Notes: generated by a model not told the origin, from the letters alone. Counted from the stretch's first letter, positions 48,649 to 58,678 are shown. The stretch is 64,000 bases of DNA from SHVZ01 sp041906305 (GCA_041906305.1 JAYRJL010000001.1:434001-498000); one strand, 5' to 3'. Translations and numbers: made by a program.

Positions 48649-51600
48649 ATGACCGCAGACGTCATCCTCACCCTCGGCCTCGAGGCCGGGCCGGCGGAAG
48701 CCGGCGCGCGCGTGATCCGCCGCGCGCTCGACCAGGTCGGTGCCGCCGCCGCATCCGCATCGGGCACGGTCCAAGGCCTTCGGCGCACCCTGGAGACGAT
48801 CAGCGCCGATCGCGCGGTCGGCGAGCTGAAGCGCCTGGAAACGGCGACCCGGGCCGCCGGTGTCGCCCATGCCGGCCTCGGCAAGGCGGCGTCGCAGTCG
48901 CTCGGTGCCAGCCTCGATCTCGGCCGCCGGCTTTCCGCCTATGTCCGCGACCAGGTGCGCGACCACGACACGCTGCGCGACATCCTGCGCCGCACGCGCG
49001 AGGATCTCGCCGCTTCGAAGCGGACCACCGACGACTTCGGTCGTTCGATCCAGGGAATCGCGCAGTCGCTGGTCTCGAGCTTCACCCGCGGCCGCGGCGC
49101 GGCCGGCGGCTTCGAGCAGATCCTGCAGCGGCTGGCACCGCAGGTGCTGCGCCTGGCGTTCCCGATGCCGCGTGGCGCGGGCCGCAATCCCGTGTCCGGA
49201 TTCAATCCGCTGGCACTGTTCGGAGGCGCGGGCCGCCGGAACGGCAGCGGTCTTCCGGGCTTCGGCGGAATCGGCGGCGACCTCTCCAACTGGCTGGGGA
49301 ACGCCTTTCCGTCCCTCTTCGGCTGGACGCCGACGGCGGCCGGCGCCGGTATCGGGCTCGGGTCGAGCGCCGCGGCAGAAAGCCTGCTGATGATCGAAGG
49401 CGCGACCAGCGTCGCCGGGCCTCTTGCGGGGATCGCACCTTTCCTGCCGATCGCGGCGATGGCGCTGCCGTTCATCCTCGGCAGCTTGTTCTCGAAGAAG
49501 CCGACCGTCGGGCCAAACGCCAACGCGACGGTCGGACGCCTCGCCTCGGGCGAGCTCGGCGTCGTCGACCGCGGCGCCGACAATGGGGGCAGCGTCGAGG
49601 CGGCGGTCGAGCTGGCGGAGACCTCGGTCAAGGCTCTGACCAAGACCTTGCGCCAGATCGGCGCGACGCTTGCGGACGCGAACTCCGTCGCCGGCCTTCA
49701 GGTCGGCTACTTCAAGGGCAAGTTCTTCGTCGACGACACGCGCCTCGGCGGCACCGCGACCTACGAGCGAAACCAGTTCGAGAACGCCGAAGCGGCCGTC
49801 GCCGACTTCGTCCGCCGTGCGCTCAACAACGCCGATCTCGCCGGCATCGGCACCTCGATGCGGACGGCCCTGACCAATACCAAGGCACGTTCTTTCGAAG
49901 AGCTCGGCCGGCACATCGACTTCGCCCGCGACTACGAGCGCGACTTCAAGCCGATGGAAGCCGGAGCGGCACGGATCGAGACGTTGACCAGGCGCTTCGA
50001 CGACCTGCGCGACACCGCGATCGAGCTTGGGCTCGAAGTGGCCAAGGTGGATCAGGCCTTCGCCCGCGAGCGCCTCGAGCTGGCGCAGGATGTCGACCGC
50101 GAGGTGTCGGCCGGGATCCTCGACCGCTCGGTCCAGGGATTCCGACGCCTGACCGAGGACGCGAAGACGCGTCTCGAGCAGGCACGCGTGCTCGGCGCCG
50201 ACATGGCCGCGGTCGATCGGGCGGCCTACTACGAGAAGCGTACGCTGCTGATGCAGCTCGGCGAGGAGGAGAGGAAGCTCTATCTGGGTCTTCTCGACGT
50301 CGCCGAACGCGCCGCCTTCGCCGTCACCGAGAGCCTGGCGAAGATGGGAACGGAATCGCAGAAGCTCGAAGGTGCGCTCTCGGGCGCCATCGGCGCGAGC
50401 CGCCAGGCGGCCGGGACCTACCGTCAGCTCGGCGAGAGCATGCGCGAGACGGCGGTCTCGATCCGGCTTTCCGATCTCAGCCTGCTCTCGACCGCCGACA
50501 AGTTCGCCGAGACGCGCCGGCAATACGACCAGGCCAAGGCCGCGGCCGGCATCGGCGATCAGGACGCGGCCCGCCGGCTCGCCGGTCTCGCGCGCGCGAC
50601 GCTCGAGACGGGTCGGCAGTTCTACGGCTCGGGCCCGGAGTACGCCGCGCTCTACCAGGAGGTGGTCGGCGCGCTCGGCGATACCGCCGCGGTCCAGGAC
50701 GGCATCGCCTTCCAGCTCGACGCGCATACGGTGCTGCTCGACGCCCAGCTGCAGGTGCTGAAGGAGATCGACAAGCGCCTGGCAAGGAGCGGCGAGGCGA
50801 CGGGCATCCTCGATTACCTCGACCTCACGCTGACGCGACAGGGCGCGCTCGGCGACTACGACCAGGCGGTGCTTCAGGCGCAGCTCTCGCGCCTCGCCGA
50901 GCTTCTGCCGAATCTTCTTCCGCCCGGCACCGTCGGAATTCCCGAGCAAAGCCCGTTCTTCAGGCTCGGCCAGTCGGCGAGCGACGGAAGCCTCAGCCTC
51001 GGCGAGTCGGAAGCCAATGCCGGGATCATCGATGCGCTCCGTCTCGCCGCGTTCCAGGAGCTCCAGCGGCAGGTCGGCCAGGATTCCGATGCGGTCCGCG
51101 CCTTCGACGCGCTCCGGGAGGCGATCGCGCAATCCGCGGGCCAGTCGCAGACGCTGGCGGCCCGCCTCAAGTCGCTCGGCACCGTGTTCGAGACGCTGAA
51201 AGGCATCCTCGGCGGCGCGCAGAGCGTCATCGTCGATCCGGCGGCCCTGCAGTCGCTGGTCGGCAACCTCGCCGGCCTGATCGAGGATGTCGGCGGCATC
51301 GCGCCGGGCGACGTCGGGCCGACCCTGGACGCGATCGCCGGCCTCCTCCGCGAGCTGCCGGCCGCGGTCAGCGACGTGTCGCGCATCGATCTGGACGCGG
51401 TCTCGCTCGGTCTCGCCGGGATCGGCGGCGCCATCGAGGACCTCGGGCGCAGTCCCGGAGTCCTTCGTCTGCCCGGCGACCTTCGGGAACAGGAATCGGC
51501 GTTCCGCTCGCTCGGCGACTATCTCGACGAGGCCGGCACGGTGCCGGCGATCGACGCGATCGTCGAGAGCCTCGATGCCTTCGCCGGCGATGCCGGCGCG

Positions 51601-52575
51601 CTCGGCGCCTTGCGCGGCGCCTTCGCGGCGCTCGAGGTCTCGACCGGGACCATGGTCGACGCGATCCGGGATTTCGATACGGCGATCGGCGACCTGATCC
51701 GGACGATCGGCGGCGGCGACACTATCGGCGGTCCGCGCCTGCCCGACATCGACAGATCGGTTCTGGGCGGGTCAGGGATCGCGCAGTTCGACGCGCTCGC
51801 CGGCCGGGTCGGTGCCTACATGGATCGAGGTACCCGCGCCGGCTTCGGCGAAGCGCAGCTCAAGGCAGGTCCGGCCTGGGCCTGGGCGGTCGCCGAGCGC
51901 GACCGCATCATCCAGCAACTGGGCCTGGCCGGCGACGCCGAGACACTGCTCGACCGCTACTACGGCGGCCAGCGCCTGATCATCGCCAATGCCGACGACC
52001 AGGGGGCCAACAATCTCGTGCGACGCCTTCAGGCCCTCGGTGGCGGCGGCGTGGACGATCCGTACAAGCCGCTCGGCCCGATCGTGCGCGCCTTCCTCGC
52101 GGCGAACCCCGACTACGGACCCGAAGGCGAGACGCGGTTCTATCAGCCGGGCGAATGGGCCGCGAGGAACCTGATCTCGCAGGCACCAGATCATCTCGTG
52201 CCGTGGCGCGCCAAGTATCTGGACTGGTGGTCGCGCCAGTCCGAGCTGAACATCGACACCTTCGCTTCCGGCGGCATCGTCTCACGGCCGACGCTGTTCG
52301 GCTTCGGCGATCGGGTGGGGCTGATGGGCGAGGCCGGCGCCGAGGCGATCCTGCCGCTTCGGCGCGGCCGCGACGGACGGCTCGGCGTCGCCGCCAACGG
52401 CAATGCGGCCGATCCCGGTCTCGTCGCCGATCTCCTCGCCGAGATGCGTGCGCTCCGCGCCGAGGTCGCCGACCTTCGGCGTCAGCAGGCCGGCGAGCAT
52501 CGTGAGGCGATCGGGCAGGGGGCGCTGTTCGCGCAACGTCTCGGCGGCCGACGTGCCGCGGGCGGTCGCGCGTGA
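48649..52575 (+). CDS. Tail tape measure protein
   Basis: 1308 residues. The N-terminal part is coiled-coil and Ala-rich. A hydrophobic segment (AGPLAGIAPFLPIAAMALPFILGSLF, about 262-287) is typical of tape measure proteins that span the membrane on DNA entry. The C-terminus has the GGIVSRPTLFGFGDRVGLMGEAGAEAILPLRRG block common to siphovirus tape measures. Its length sets the tail length. It overlaps the next gene by four bases. Confidence 0.88.
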   Translation: MTADVILTLGLEAGPAEAGARVIRRALDQVGAAAASASGTVQGLRRTLETISADRAVGELKRLETATRAAGVAHAGLGKAASQSLGASLDLGRRLSAYVRDQVRDHDTLRDILRRTREDLAASKRTTDDFGRSIQGIAQSLVSSFTRGRGAAGGFEQILQRLAPQVLRLAFPMPRGAGRNPVSGFNPLALFGGAGRRNGSGLPGFGGIGGDLSNWLGNAFPSLFGWTPTAAGAGIGLGSSAAAESLLMIEGATSVAGPLAGIAPFLPIAAMALPFILGSLFSKKPTVGPNANATVGRLASGELGVVDRGADNGGSVEAAVELAETSVKALTKTLRQIGATLADANSVAGLQVGYFKGKFFVDDTRLGGTATYERNQFENAEAAVADFVRRALNNADLAGIGTSMRTALTNTKARSFEELGRHIDFARDYERDFKPMEAGAARIETLTRRFDDLRDTAIELGLEVAKVDQAFARERLELAQDVDREVSAGILDRSVQGFRRLTEDAKTRLEQARVLGADMAAVDRAAYYEKRTLLMQLGEEERKLYLGLLDVAERAAFAVTESLAKMGTESQKLEGALSGAIGASRQAAGTYRQLGESMRETAVSIRLSDLSLLSTADKFAETRRQYDQAKAAAGIGDQDAARRLAGLARATLETGRQFYGSGPEYAALYQEVVGALGDTAAVQDGIAFQLDAHTVLLDAQLQVLKEIDKRLARSGEATGILDYLDLTLTRQGALGDYDQAVLQAQLSRLAELLPNLLPPGTVGIPEQSPFFRLGQSASDGSLSLGESEANAGIIDALRLAAFQELQRQVGQDSDAVRAFDALREAIAQSAGQSQTLAARLKSLGTVFETLKGILGGAQSVIVDPAALQSLVGNLAGLIEDVGGIAPGDVGPTLDAIAGLLRELPAAVSDVSRIDLDAVSLGLAGIGGAIEDLGRSPGVLRLPGDLREQESAFRSLGDYLDEAGTVPAIDAIVESLDAFAGDAGALGALRGAFAALEVSTGTMVDAIRDFDTAIGDLIRTIGGGDTIGGPRLPDIDRSVLGGSGIAQFDALAGRVGAYMDRGTRAGFGEAQLKAGPAWAWAVAERDRIIQQLGLAGDAETLLDRYYGGQRLIIANADDQGANNLVRRLQALGGGGVDDPYKPLGPIVRAFLAANPDYGPEGETRFYQPGEWAARNLISQAPDHLVPWRAKYLDWWSRQSELNIDTFASGGIVSRPTLFGFGDRVGLMGEAGAEAILPLRRGRDGRLGVAANGNAADPGLVADLLAEMRALRAEVADLRRQQAGEHREAIGQGALFAQRLGGRRAAGGRA

Positions 52576-54935
52576 CCGCCTTCGACGATCTGCTCGCCGA
52601 CCCGTTCGCCCCGAAATCCTACCTGGCGACGATCCGTCCATGCGCTTTCGTCGCCGCGGAGATGGCGGCCGAGGCGGCGTCGAACCGTCTGGTCGCGGCG
52701 GCGGGAACCTTCCTCGGCCTGCAGCCGGGCGACTGGCTCAGGCTCGGCGGCTTCGAGGCGGCGGCGAACGCGGGCTGGGCGATGATCGCCGCGATCGAGC
52801 CGGGGGATCCCCAGCATCCCCAGCGGACGCCCGGCGCGGGATGGATCGAGCTCGCCTGGATCGGTCTCGACGACGAGGACGCAGGGCCGCGCCGTCTTGC
52901 CGGCGAAGTCGTCCGCTACTTCTCCAGCCATGGTCACGTGACCACGCCCGACGACGAGCCGGCCGACACCTGGTACGAGCCGAGGATCGAGAATGCGCTG
53001 ACCTTCACCCGTGCCCTGGTCGACGGCGACCGCATCGGGGGCCGCTCCGTACCGGGATTCGGCGACGTCGTGCTCCGCAACGACGACGGCGTGCTCGATC
53101 CGATGCGCGGATGGGGATGGGCGGGCCGTGCGATCCGCGTGGAGCTCGGCGGTCCCGCCTTCGCGCGGGACCAGTACGGCGTGATCTTCGACGGCCTCAC
53201 CGAGACGGTGGCCTTCGACGATGCGACGCTGCGCATCCAGGTCGCCGACCTTCAGCTGCTGATCGCGCAGCCCTTGTGGTCGGCCCGTTACCTCGGCAGC
53301 GGCGGCCGCGAAGGCGGTGTCGATCTCAAGGGACGGCAGAAGCCGCTCTGCTGGGGGCGGGTTCGCAACATCGAGCCGGTGCCGATCGGCATCGTCGACG
53401 GACGGCTGCACTATCAGTTCCACGACGGCCCGGTCGCGGCCTACGACGCGGCCTGGCATCGGGTCTACGACCGCGGCGTGGCGCTCGCCCATGTGGCGGA
53501 GTCGCCGGGCGCCGGCGAATGGGCGCTGGACGCGCCGGGCGGCTGCGTGATTCTCGGCGGCAGCCCGTCCGGACTCGTCACCGCCGACGTCAAAGGCGGC
53601 AGCGATGGCGGCGGCTACGTCGAGAGCACCGCGGCCCTGATCCGGCGCATCGTCGGCACGCGCCTGCAGCTCGAGTCCGAGCTGTCGTCGAGCGAGCTCG
53701 CGGTCGGCACCGGCGCGAGGTCGCTGGCGGTTCCGGAGACGCTGGCTCTGCCGGCCGGGAGCCGCGTGCTGATCGCCAAGGAGGACGAGGCCGATGCGAT
53801 CTGGATGGCGGGCGAGGTCACCGACCGCGACGGCGAGAGCGTCTCGATCGCGGTCGACCGCAGCGCCGGCCTCGGCACCTTCGATGCCTGGCTGGTGACG
53901 CGGGTCGGACTCGGTGCCGACGACATCGACGAGGACAGCGTCGCGGCGCTCGACGAGGCGGCGCCCGGCGCCGTCGGCCTCTATCTGGACGATCCGTCGG
54001 TCGCGGCGGCGACCGAGGCGCTGGACGATCTCGTCGGCGGCGTCGGCGGCTTCTATGGCTTCACGCGATCTGCCACCTTCCAGGTCGGGCGGTTGGAGGC
54101 GCCGTCGGGAGAGCCGGTTCTCGCGATCGACGGCACCGATGCGCTCGAGCTCCGCCGGCTGGCGGCGCGCCCGCCCGCTTGGCGCCTGTCGGCGGCCTAT
54201 CGCCGCAACAACCGGATCCTCAAGGGCAACGATCTCGCCGGCGCCATCCGCGACAATGTCGTGACCGAAGGCACGTTCGACTCCTCGGCCGGCTGGACGC
54301 TCGGCACCGGCTGGTCGGTCGCCGGCGGCAAGGCGGCGGCGAGTGCCGGCACCAGCTCCGACCTGTCGCGGCCGGTGACGCTGATCGCCGGCGAAACCTA
54401 CGTGCTCCGCGCGGCGATCACGCGTTCGGCGGGATCGCTGCAGGCGAAGCTCGGCGCCGGCACGATCGGTTCGGCGGTCGCCGTCTCGGGCGTGATCGAG
54501 CGCGAGGTGATCGCGCCGTTCGGCTCGGAGACGCTGACCTTCGCCAAGGATGCGGACTTCGCCGGCGAGATCGACGACGTGTCGCTGACCGTCCGGGCCA
54601 AGTCGTTCTTCGAGACCGAATGGCGGACGACCGTAGCGGCGACGGATGGCGAGATCCGCGCCGTGCATGGACCGAGCGCGCTCGACGAGCGGATCGTCAC
54701 GCTGTTCGACGCCGAGTCCGACGCCGAAGAGGAGCGCGACCGGCAGTTCGCGCTGTTCTCTGTCGTCCGCGACGTCTTCGAGGTCACGCTGAAGACCCAG
54801 CCGTTCCGCCTCGACGTCGGCGACCTGGTCGAGGTCACCGACCGCCGCTTCGGGCTGCGCGGGCGCCTGCTCCGCGTTCTGGCGGTGGAGGAGGACGCAG
54901 GGCGCGACAGGGCGACGCTCAAGCTTTGGGGGTAG
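52572..54935 (+). CDS. Large tail-tip/baseplate protein
   Basis: 787 residues. The protein starts FDDLLADPFAPKSYLATIRPCAFVAAEMAAEAASNRLV and shows FGDVVLRNDDGVLDPMRGWGWAGR and QFALFSVVRDVFEVTLKTQPF. An insertion at about 565-645 (DNVVTEGTFDSSAGWTLGTGWSVAGGKAAA) looks like a carbohydrate-binding beta sandwich. Its position after the tape measure and its size suggest a tail hub or distal tail protein. The start codon overlaps the tape measure stop (ATGA). No NlpC/P60 or other peptidase motif was found here. Confidence 0.65.
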   Translation: MTAFDDLLADPFAPKSYLATIRPCAFVAAEMAAEAASNRLVAAAGTFLGLQPGDWLRLGGFEAAANAGWAMIAAIEPGDPQHPQRTPGAGWIELAWIGLDDEDAGPRRLAGEVVRYFSSHGHVTTPDDEPADTWYEPRIENALTFTRALVDGDRIGGRSVPGFGDVVLRNDDGVLDPMRGWGWAGRAIRVELGGPAFARDQYGVIFDGLTETVAFDDATLRIQVADLQLLIAQPLWSARYLGSGGREGGVDLKGRQKPLCWGRVRNIEPVPIGIVDGRLHYQFHDGPVAAYDAAWHRVYDRGVALAHVAESPGAGEWALDAPGGCVILGGSPSGLVTADVKGGSDGGGYVESTAALIRRIVGTRLQLESELSSSELAVGTGARSLAVPETLALPAGSRVLIAKEDEADAIWMAGEVTDRDGESVSIAVDRSAGLGTFDAWLVTRVGLGADDIDEDSVAALDEAAPGAVGLYLDDPSVAAATEALDDLVGGVGGFYGFTRSATFQVGRLEAPSGEPVLAIDGTDALELRRLAARPPAWRLSAAYRRNNRILKGNDLAGAIRDNVVTEGTFDSSAGWTLGTGWSVAGGKAAASAGTSSDLSRPVTLIAGETYVLRAAITRSAGSLQAKLGAGTIGSAVAVSGVIEREVIAPFGSETLTFAKDADFAGEIDDVSLTVRAKSFFETEWRTTVAATDGEIRAVHGPSALDERIVTLFDAESDAEEERDRQFALFSVVRDVFEVTLKTQPFRLDVGDLVEVTDRRFGLRGRLLRVLAVEEDAGRDRATLKLWG

Positions 54936-54956
54936 CGCGAAGGCGAAGCCTTCGCG
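54936..54956. terminator. Hairpin after the baseplate gene
   Basis: Arms CGCGAAGGC and GCCTTCGCG with a GAA loop immediately follow the stop codon at 54935. No T-run follows. A GAA loop is also present in the 5487 element. It may slow transcription between tail genes or protect mRNA 3' ends. Confidence 0.35.
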
Positions 54957-55044
54957 TCGGCGGGTGACAGCCATTCGCTCGGCGAATAGCGAGAAACCGC
55001 TCCGAGCAGAACGGAACGCTATTTCTCTCTAGATCGGACATCTC

Positions 55045-56208
55045 ATGCCGACCTTGACCGGTACAGCACGCAACATCGCTATCGCGCATCGCGACTGGCT
55101 CAGGTCGGCGACGACCTCGCTTTCCGGCGAGGACTGGTCGCCGACCCTGCCGCTCGAGAACCTGCGCGATCACAAGCTCTCGCGGGTCGCCCGTTCGATC
55201 GCGCCGAGGTCGCTCGACCCGACGATCCTGGTCGACTTCGGCGCGGCGGCGCCGCCGCCGATCACCGGCATCCTGATCCCGAGGCACAATCTGTCGGCGA
55301 CCGCGCGCTGGCGGATCCGGCTGGGGGCGACCGCCGATCTCGACGCCCCGGCCTATGATACGAGGCGTTCCCTCGGCGTAACCGCATCGGCGACACCGAT
55401 CGCTGTCGCGTCGCCGGCGACGGTGGCGTTGACCATCGTCGAGAACGTGACGTTCTTCAACGGCGTCGCGGTCCGTGTCGCGCGCGACGGCGATCCGGCG
55501 ACCTGGATCGAGGGCCGCGTCGTCGACTACGTGCACGACACGCGGCGCCTCGTCGTCGCGGTCGACCGTCACGCCGGCAACGGCGTTCACGCCGACTGGC
55601 GCGTGACCCGGCTCGATGCCGACCTGCCGGTCTGGCCCGAGGTCGTGCCCTTCGGCGGTCCCGGCCTCTGGTGGGGCGGCGACTATACCTGGGGCGGGCG
55701 GCTCGCGGTCGGCGAGGACTATCGGCCGCCGGCCGTGCACCTCTTGCCGCTCGCGACCGGCAATCCGGATCCCGTGCATCAGCGCTATCTCCGCCTCGAC
55801 CTGTTCGATCCGGAGAATCCTGACGGCCGCATCGATCTCGGCCAGCTCGTCGCGAGCCCGGTCTGGCAGCCTTCGGTGAACGCCCAGTTCGGCTGGGAGC
55901 TCGAATGGATCGACGAAAGCCCGCGGGTCCGCTCGCGCGGCGGCCAGGTCTATGTCGATGCGCGCCCGTCGTTCCGCCGCCTGACGCTGACGTTGTCCGA
56001 GCTCGGCCGCGACGAGATCTACGCGCAGGGCTACGAGCTGCAGCGGCGGCTCGGCGTCGGGCGGCCGGCGGTGATCGTGCTCGATCCGACCGACGCCACG
56101 CATCTGCACCGGCTCACGCTCTACGGCGCGCTGCAGCGGACCACGCCGATCCGCCACGACCATCACGATTCCTATTCGATGCAGCTCATCTTCGAGGAGT
56201 GGCTCTGA
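55045..56208 (+). CDS. Phage tail protein of unknown function
   Basis: 387 residues. The N-terminus PTLTGTARNIAIAHRDWLRSATTSLSGEDWSPTLPLENL leads into a beta-sandwich-like region (ITGILIPRHNLSATARWRIRLGA). The C-terminus is RTTPIRHDHHDSYSMQLIFEEWL. It is directly followed by the fibre gene, with no gap. A tail-tip or fibre-attachment role is inferred from order. The 109-bp upstream gap contains a hairpin. Confidence 0.6.
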   Translation: MPTLTGTARNIAIAHRDWLRSATTSLSGEDWSPTLPLENLRDHKLSRVARSIAPRSLDPTILVDFGAAAPPPITGILIPRHNLSATARWRIRLGATADLDAPAYDTRRSLGVTASATPIAVASPATVALTIVENVTFFNGVAVRVARDGDPATWIEGRVVDYVHDTRRLVVAVDRHAGNGVHADWRVTRLDADLPVWPEVVPFGGPGLWWGGDYTWGGRLAVGEDYRPPAVHLLPLATGNPDPVHQRYLRLDLFDPENPDGRIDLGQLVASPVWQPSVNAQFGWELEWIDESPRVRSRGGQVYVDARPSFRRLTLTLSELGRDEIYAQGYELQRRLGVGRPAVIVLDPTDATHLHRLTLYGALQRTTPIRHDHHDSYSMQLIFEEWL

Positions 56209-56943
56209 ATGACCGGTTGGCCTCTCGTCTTCAACGGCAACACCTATACGGAGGCGATGTTCGCCGGCAACGGCTATGCCGACGCGCTGCCGAAACTCTT
56301 GCGCGACGTCGCCGCGCACACCGCGCAGCTCTATCAGAGCCCGAGCGGGACATCGATCGCGGTCTCCGGCACCGGCGACGTGGCGTTGATCGTGGCGGTG
56401 AACAAGACCTTCGCCCGCGGGCAGCCGATCCGGATTTCCCGGACTTCGGATCCCGCCGGCGTCTACATGCTTGGCACCTGCATGGACTACGTCGCCGGCA
56501 CCGGCGCGCTCACGGTCCGTCGCTCGGCCGCTCTCGGCAGCGGCACCTACACGGACTGGACCGTCAGCGTCGACGGCGGCGCCGGTCCTGAGGGGCCGGC
56601 CGGCCCGACCGGCACGACGCCGCTGATCGCGACGACGACGGCTGCGACGCTCGCGGTCCAGCTCGGCACGACCGCGTCTTTCACCACCGCGGCCGAACTG
56701 CCGCTGCTGCCCGGCGCCTTCGTGCTGATGACGTCGATCTCGGATCCGACGAAGTGGATGGCCGGCCAGATCGCCACGCGCACCGGCACCGCGATGACCG
56801 TCGAGGTCCAGGCGATCAACGGCAGCGGCAGCCCGACCGGCTGGACCATCCAGATGGTCGGCCCTCGAGGAATACAGGGGCCGACGGGGCCGACTGGGGG
56901 GCTCTCACTAGCCCAAGCTCACGCTGTAGTCGCCGCAATCTAA
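56209..56943 (+). CDS. Tail fibre protein with collagen-like triplets
   Basis: 244 residues starting directly after the previous stop codon. Two short Gly-x-y runs (GPEGPAGPTG at about 125-134 and GPRGIQGPTGPTGG near the C-terminus) alternate with two similar beta-rich modules (TSIAVSGTGDVALIV and AATLAVQLGTTASFTTA). Collagen-like triplets trimerise phage fibres. It likely forms the fibre shaft that carries the proteins encoded next. Confidence 0.7.
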   Translation: MTGWPLVFNGNTYTEAMFAGNGYADALPKLLRDVAAHTAQLYQSPSGTSIAVSGTGDVALIVAVNKTFARGQPIRISRTSDPAGVYMLGTCMDYVAGTGALTVRRSAALGSGTYTDWTVSVDGGAGPEGPAGPTGTTPLIATTTAATLAVQLGTTASFTTAAELPLLPGAFVLMTSISDPTKWMAGQIATRTGTAMTVEVQAINGSGSPTGWTIQMVGPRGIQGPTGPTGGLSLAQAHAVVAAI

Positions 56944-56956
56944 AAGGAGCATCACG

Positions 56957-57388
56957 ATGCCAGTCACTAACACCGCTGCCTTTGGTCAAGTCCCCAACAT
57001 TGGCCAAGCAATTTTGTCCGCAGCAAAGTCAGCTCCGCTATCTGGCTCAACGAATACGGTCTTGCTTTTCTCCGGTGGAGCGAACGGATCAATTGTAAGC
57101 GGTATCACTGCAATTCCGCGTAACACACTCTCGAATCCAGCGCATGTCGCCATCTATCTTTCGCCGGACTCCGGGACGACGTTGAACCTTCTAGCCATAG
57201 GCCTTCTCGCAGCTTGGACGTTTGCTGCGACGACAGCGCCGACGCAGCTTAGCTTGGCAAACCTCAATGGCACGCTGATCTCAGCGGCAAATCCACTTTA
57301 CGTGCCATCGTCGCAGCGACTGTATGCGAGCGCTTCACAGGCTCTGAGTGACGGAATCGTTGTTACTTCGATGGGAGTCGATCTCTAA
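56957..57388 (+). CDS. Tail fibre/receptor-binding accessory protein
   Basis: 143 residues with AAAGGAG upstream. Ser/Thr/Ala-rich and beta-prone (NTVLLFSGGANGSIVSGITAIPRN, PAHVAIYLSPDSG, YVPSSQRLYASASQAL). Codon use and GC content shift visibly lower than in the upstream tail genes (for example AAT, TTT, TTG, CAA codons). The stop overlaps the next start by one base (TAATG). It is inferred to be a distal fibre or adhesin component from position. Confidence 0.55.
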   Translation: MPVTNTAAFGQVPNIGQAILSAAKSAPLSGSTNTVLLFSGGANGSIVSGITAIPRNTLSNPAHVAIYLSPDSGTTLNLLAIGLLAAWTFAATTAPTQLSLANLNGTLISAANPLYVPSSQRLYASASQALSDGIVVTSMGVDL

Positions 57389-58038
57389 TGAGTGGGATTG
57401 GCTTCTTGCCCGGACTATCTGCATCCGGAGCACAACGAGGTGACTTCGGCGGTGCTCGCTTCTGCGTGGCCGTCTTTACGGCCAGTGGGACATTTAGCCT
57501 GCCGCTTGGAACGACAACGGTCACAGTTTGTGTCGTTGCAATTGGAGGCGGTGGAGGTGGCCAAAGCGGTGCCGGAGGCCCTGGAACGCAGAATAATGGG
57601 TCGAATGGCAATCAGTCTTCCTTCGGATCACTAGTGACGGCGGCCGGGGGGAGCGGTGGAGGTTCTGGATCGACTGGGTTTTCCAGCGGACAATCTGGGA
57701 TGCCTGGGTACACTTTTACTGCACCTGCAACAGATGAGGTTGTTTCGTCGCAACCGGGCCTCGGTGGAATGGGCTTTTGGAACATCGGCTCAGGTGGCTC
57801 AGGTGGCCAGTCCCTCCGTCGTAGTAACAGCGGCTCCGGTGCGTCCACACCCGCCGGCGCGGGCGGCTACGCGGGGGAAGTCGCGACATATTCGGGTGTT
57901 GTATCGACGAGTCAGACTGTTTCTGTCGGAGATGGTGGAGGCGGCGGCGCAGCTGTTGCTGGGGCCGGCTCTGATACCGTTGGCCAAGGCGGACAAAAGG
58001 GCCAAAGGGGTGCAGTTGTCGTCTACTACTGGTGGTGA
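57388..58038 (+). CDS. Glycine-rich tail fibre adhesin
   Basis: 216 residues with a central Gly/Ser-rich region (VVAIGGGGGGQSGAGGPGTQ and GGSGGGSGSTGFSSGQSG). The C-terminus is QGGQKGQRGAVVVYYWW. Polyglycine-II-type adhesins at phage fibre tips have this composition. Like its neighbour it has lower GC content and atypical codon use, suggesting exchange of the receptor-binding module. It is the last gene before a 342-bp gap. Confidence 0.65.
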   Translation: MSGIGFLPGLSASGAQRGDFGGARFCVAVFTASGTFSLPLGTTTVTVCVVAIGGGGGGQSGAGGPGTQNNGSNGNQSSFGSLVTAAGGSGGGSGSTGFSSGQSGMPGYTFTAPATDEVVSSQPGLGGMGFWNIGSGGSGGQSLRRSNSGSGASTPAGAGGYAGEVATYSGVVSTSQTVSVGDGGGGGAAVAGAGSDTVGQGGQKGQRGAVVVYYWW

Positions 58039-58380
58039 TCCGTTCACCCGATCTCGAAGTCGATGGTACTCCCGCGGTTCTCGGGTAAGGCTTCTGCTGG
58101 TCGGCTGAAAATTTCCATCACCAAGGCGCTACCCTCCGTCTTCGCGCTCAAACGGATGGCGCGATTTTCGTTTGCCATTGCCACTGGCTCCCTAGCCTTG
58201 GTGTGCGGTCAGAGCACTGACAGCATGTTTCATTCCGGCACGTCGCAGAGCTTCTCGCGCATGTGCTGTGAGCAATCGCCTCAATCCCTATAGCAACGTC
58301 ACCTTGCTCCGCCGCGAGTGAGGCATCGCTCGGCGGTTCCCTAGATCTGCCGCGAGCCCGGACGTCATTCGAGGAATCTC
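58039..58380. other. Gene-free stretch after the fibre genes
   Basis: 342 bp with mixed GC content. A 76-codon open frame (58063-58293, plus) has no ribosome site and no recognisable sequence, and may be a remnant of a fibre-associated gene. No promoter, hairpin or tRNA was recognised. Confidence 0.5.
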
Positions 58381-58656
58381 ATGAACGAGCCGTCACCGCA
58401 TGTCCTCGTCGACGTCGGCGAGCTCGAAGTCCTGCTCGACCGGGCTGCCGAGGAAGGGGCGCGCCGGGCGCTCGCGGCGATCGGGCTCGAGGACCAGCGT
58501 GCCGCCGCCGATGTCCGCGATCTTCGCGAGCTGTTGGGCTCGTGGCGCCTGGCCAAGAGGGCGGTATGGCAGACCGTCGTTCGATTCCTGACGACGGTCC
58601 TTCTCGCGGCACTTCTCGCCGGGCTCGCGCTCAAGGCGAAGCTCGGTCTCACCTGA
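58381..58656 (+). CDS. DUF6127-like small membrane protein
   Basis: 91 residues. LLDRAAEEGARRALAAIGLEDQRAAADVRDLRELLGSWRLAKRAVWQTVV (in part) matches the DUF6127 pattern found near the ends of alphaproteobacterial phage and gene-transfer-agent-like clusters. A single C-terminal membrane helix (FLTTVLLAALLAGLALKAKL) suggests a role at the inner membrane, perhaps in lysis. An ATG at 58381 begins the frame. Confidence 0.7.
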   Translation: MNEPSPHVLVDVGELEVLLDRAAEEGARRALAAIGLEDQRAAADVRDLRELLGSWRLAKRAVWQTVVRFLTTVLLAALLAGLALKAKLGLT

Positions 58657-58678
58657 TCCGATTTCCAAGGAGGTCGTC

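Noticed and set aside
48166..51132. 988-residue minus-strand open frame
   Set aside because: Antisense shadow of the secreted protein and tape measure genes, with no recognisable domain.
52482..54974. 830-residue minus-strand open frame
   Set aside because: Antisense to the baseplate gene; the plus-strand frame is coupled to the tape measure gene and is the real one.
58063..58293. 76-codon open frame after the fibre genes
   Set aside because: No ribosome site, no recognisable sequence and no conserved context; kept only as a possible remnant.
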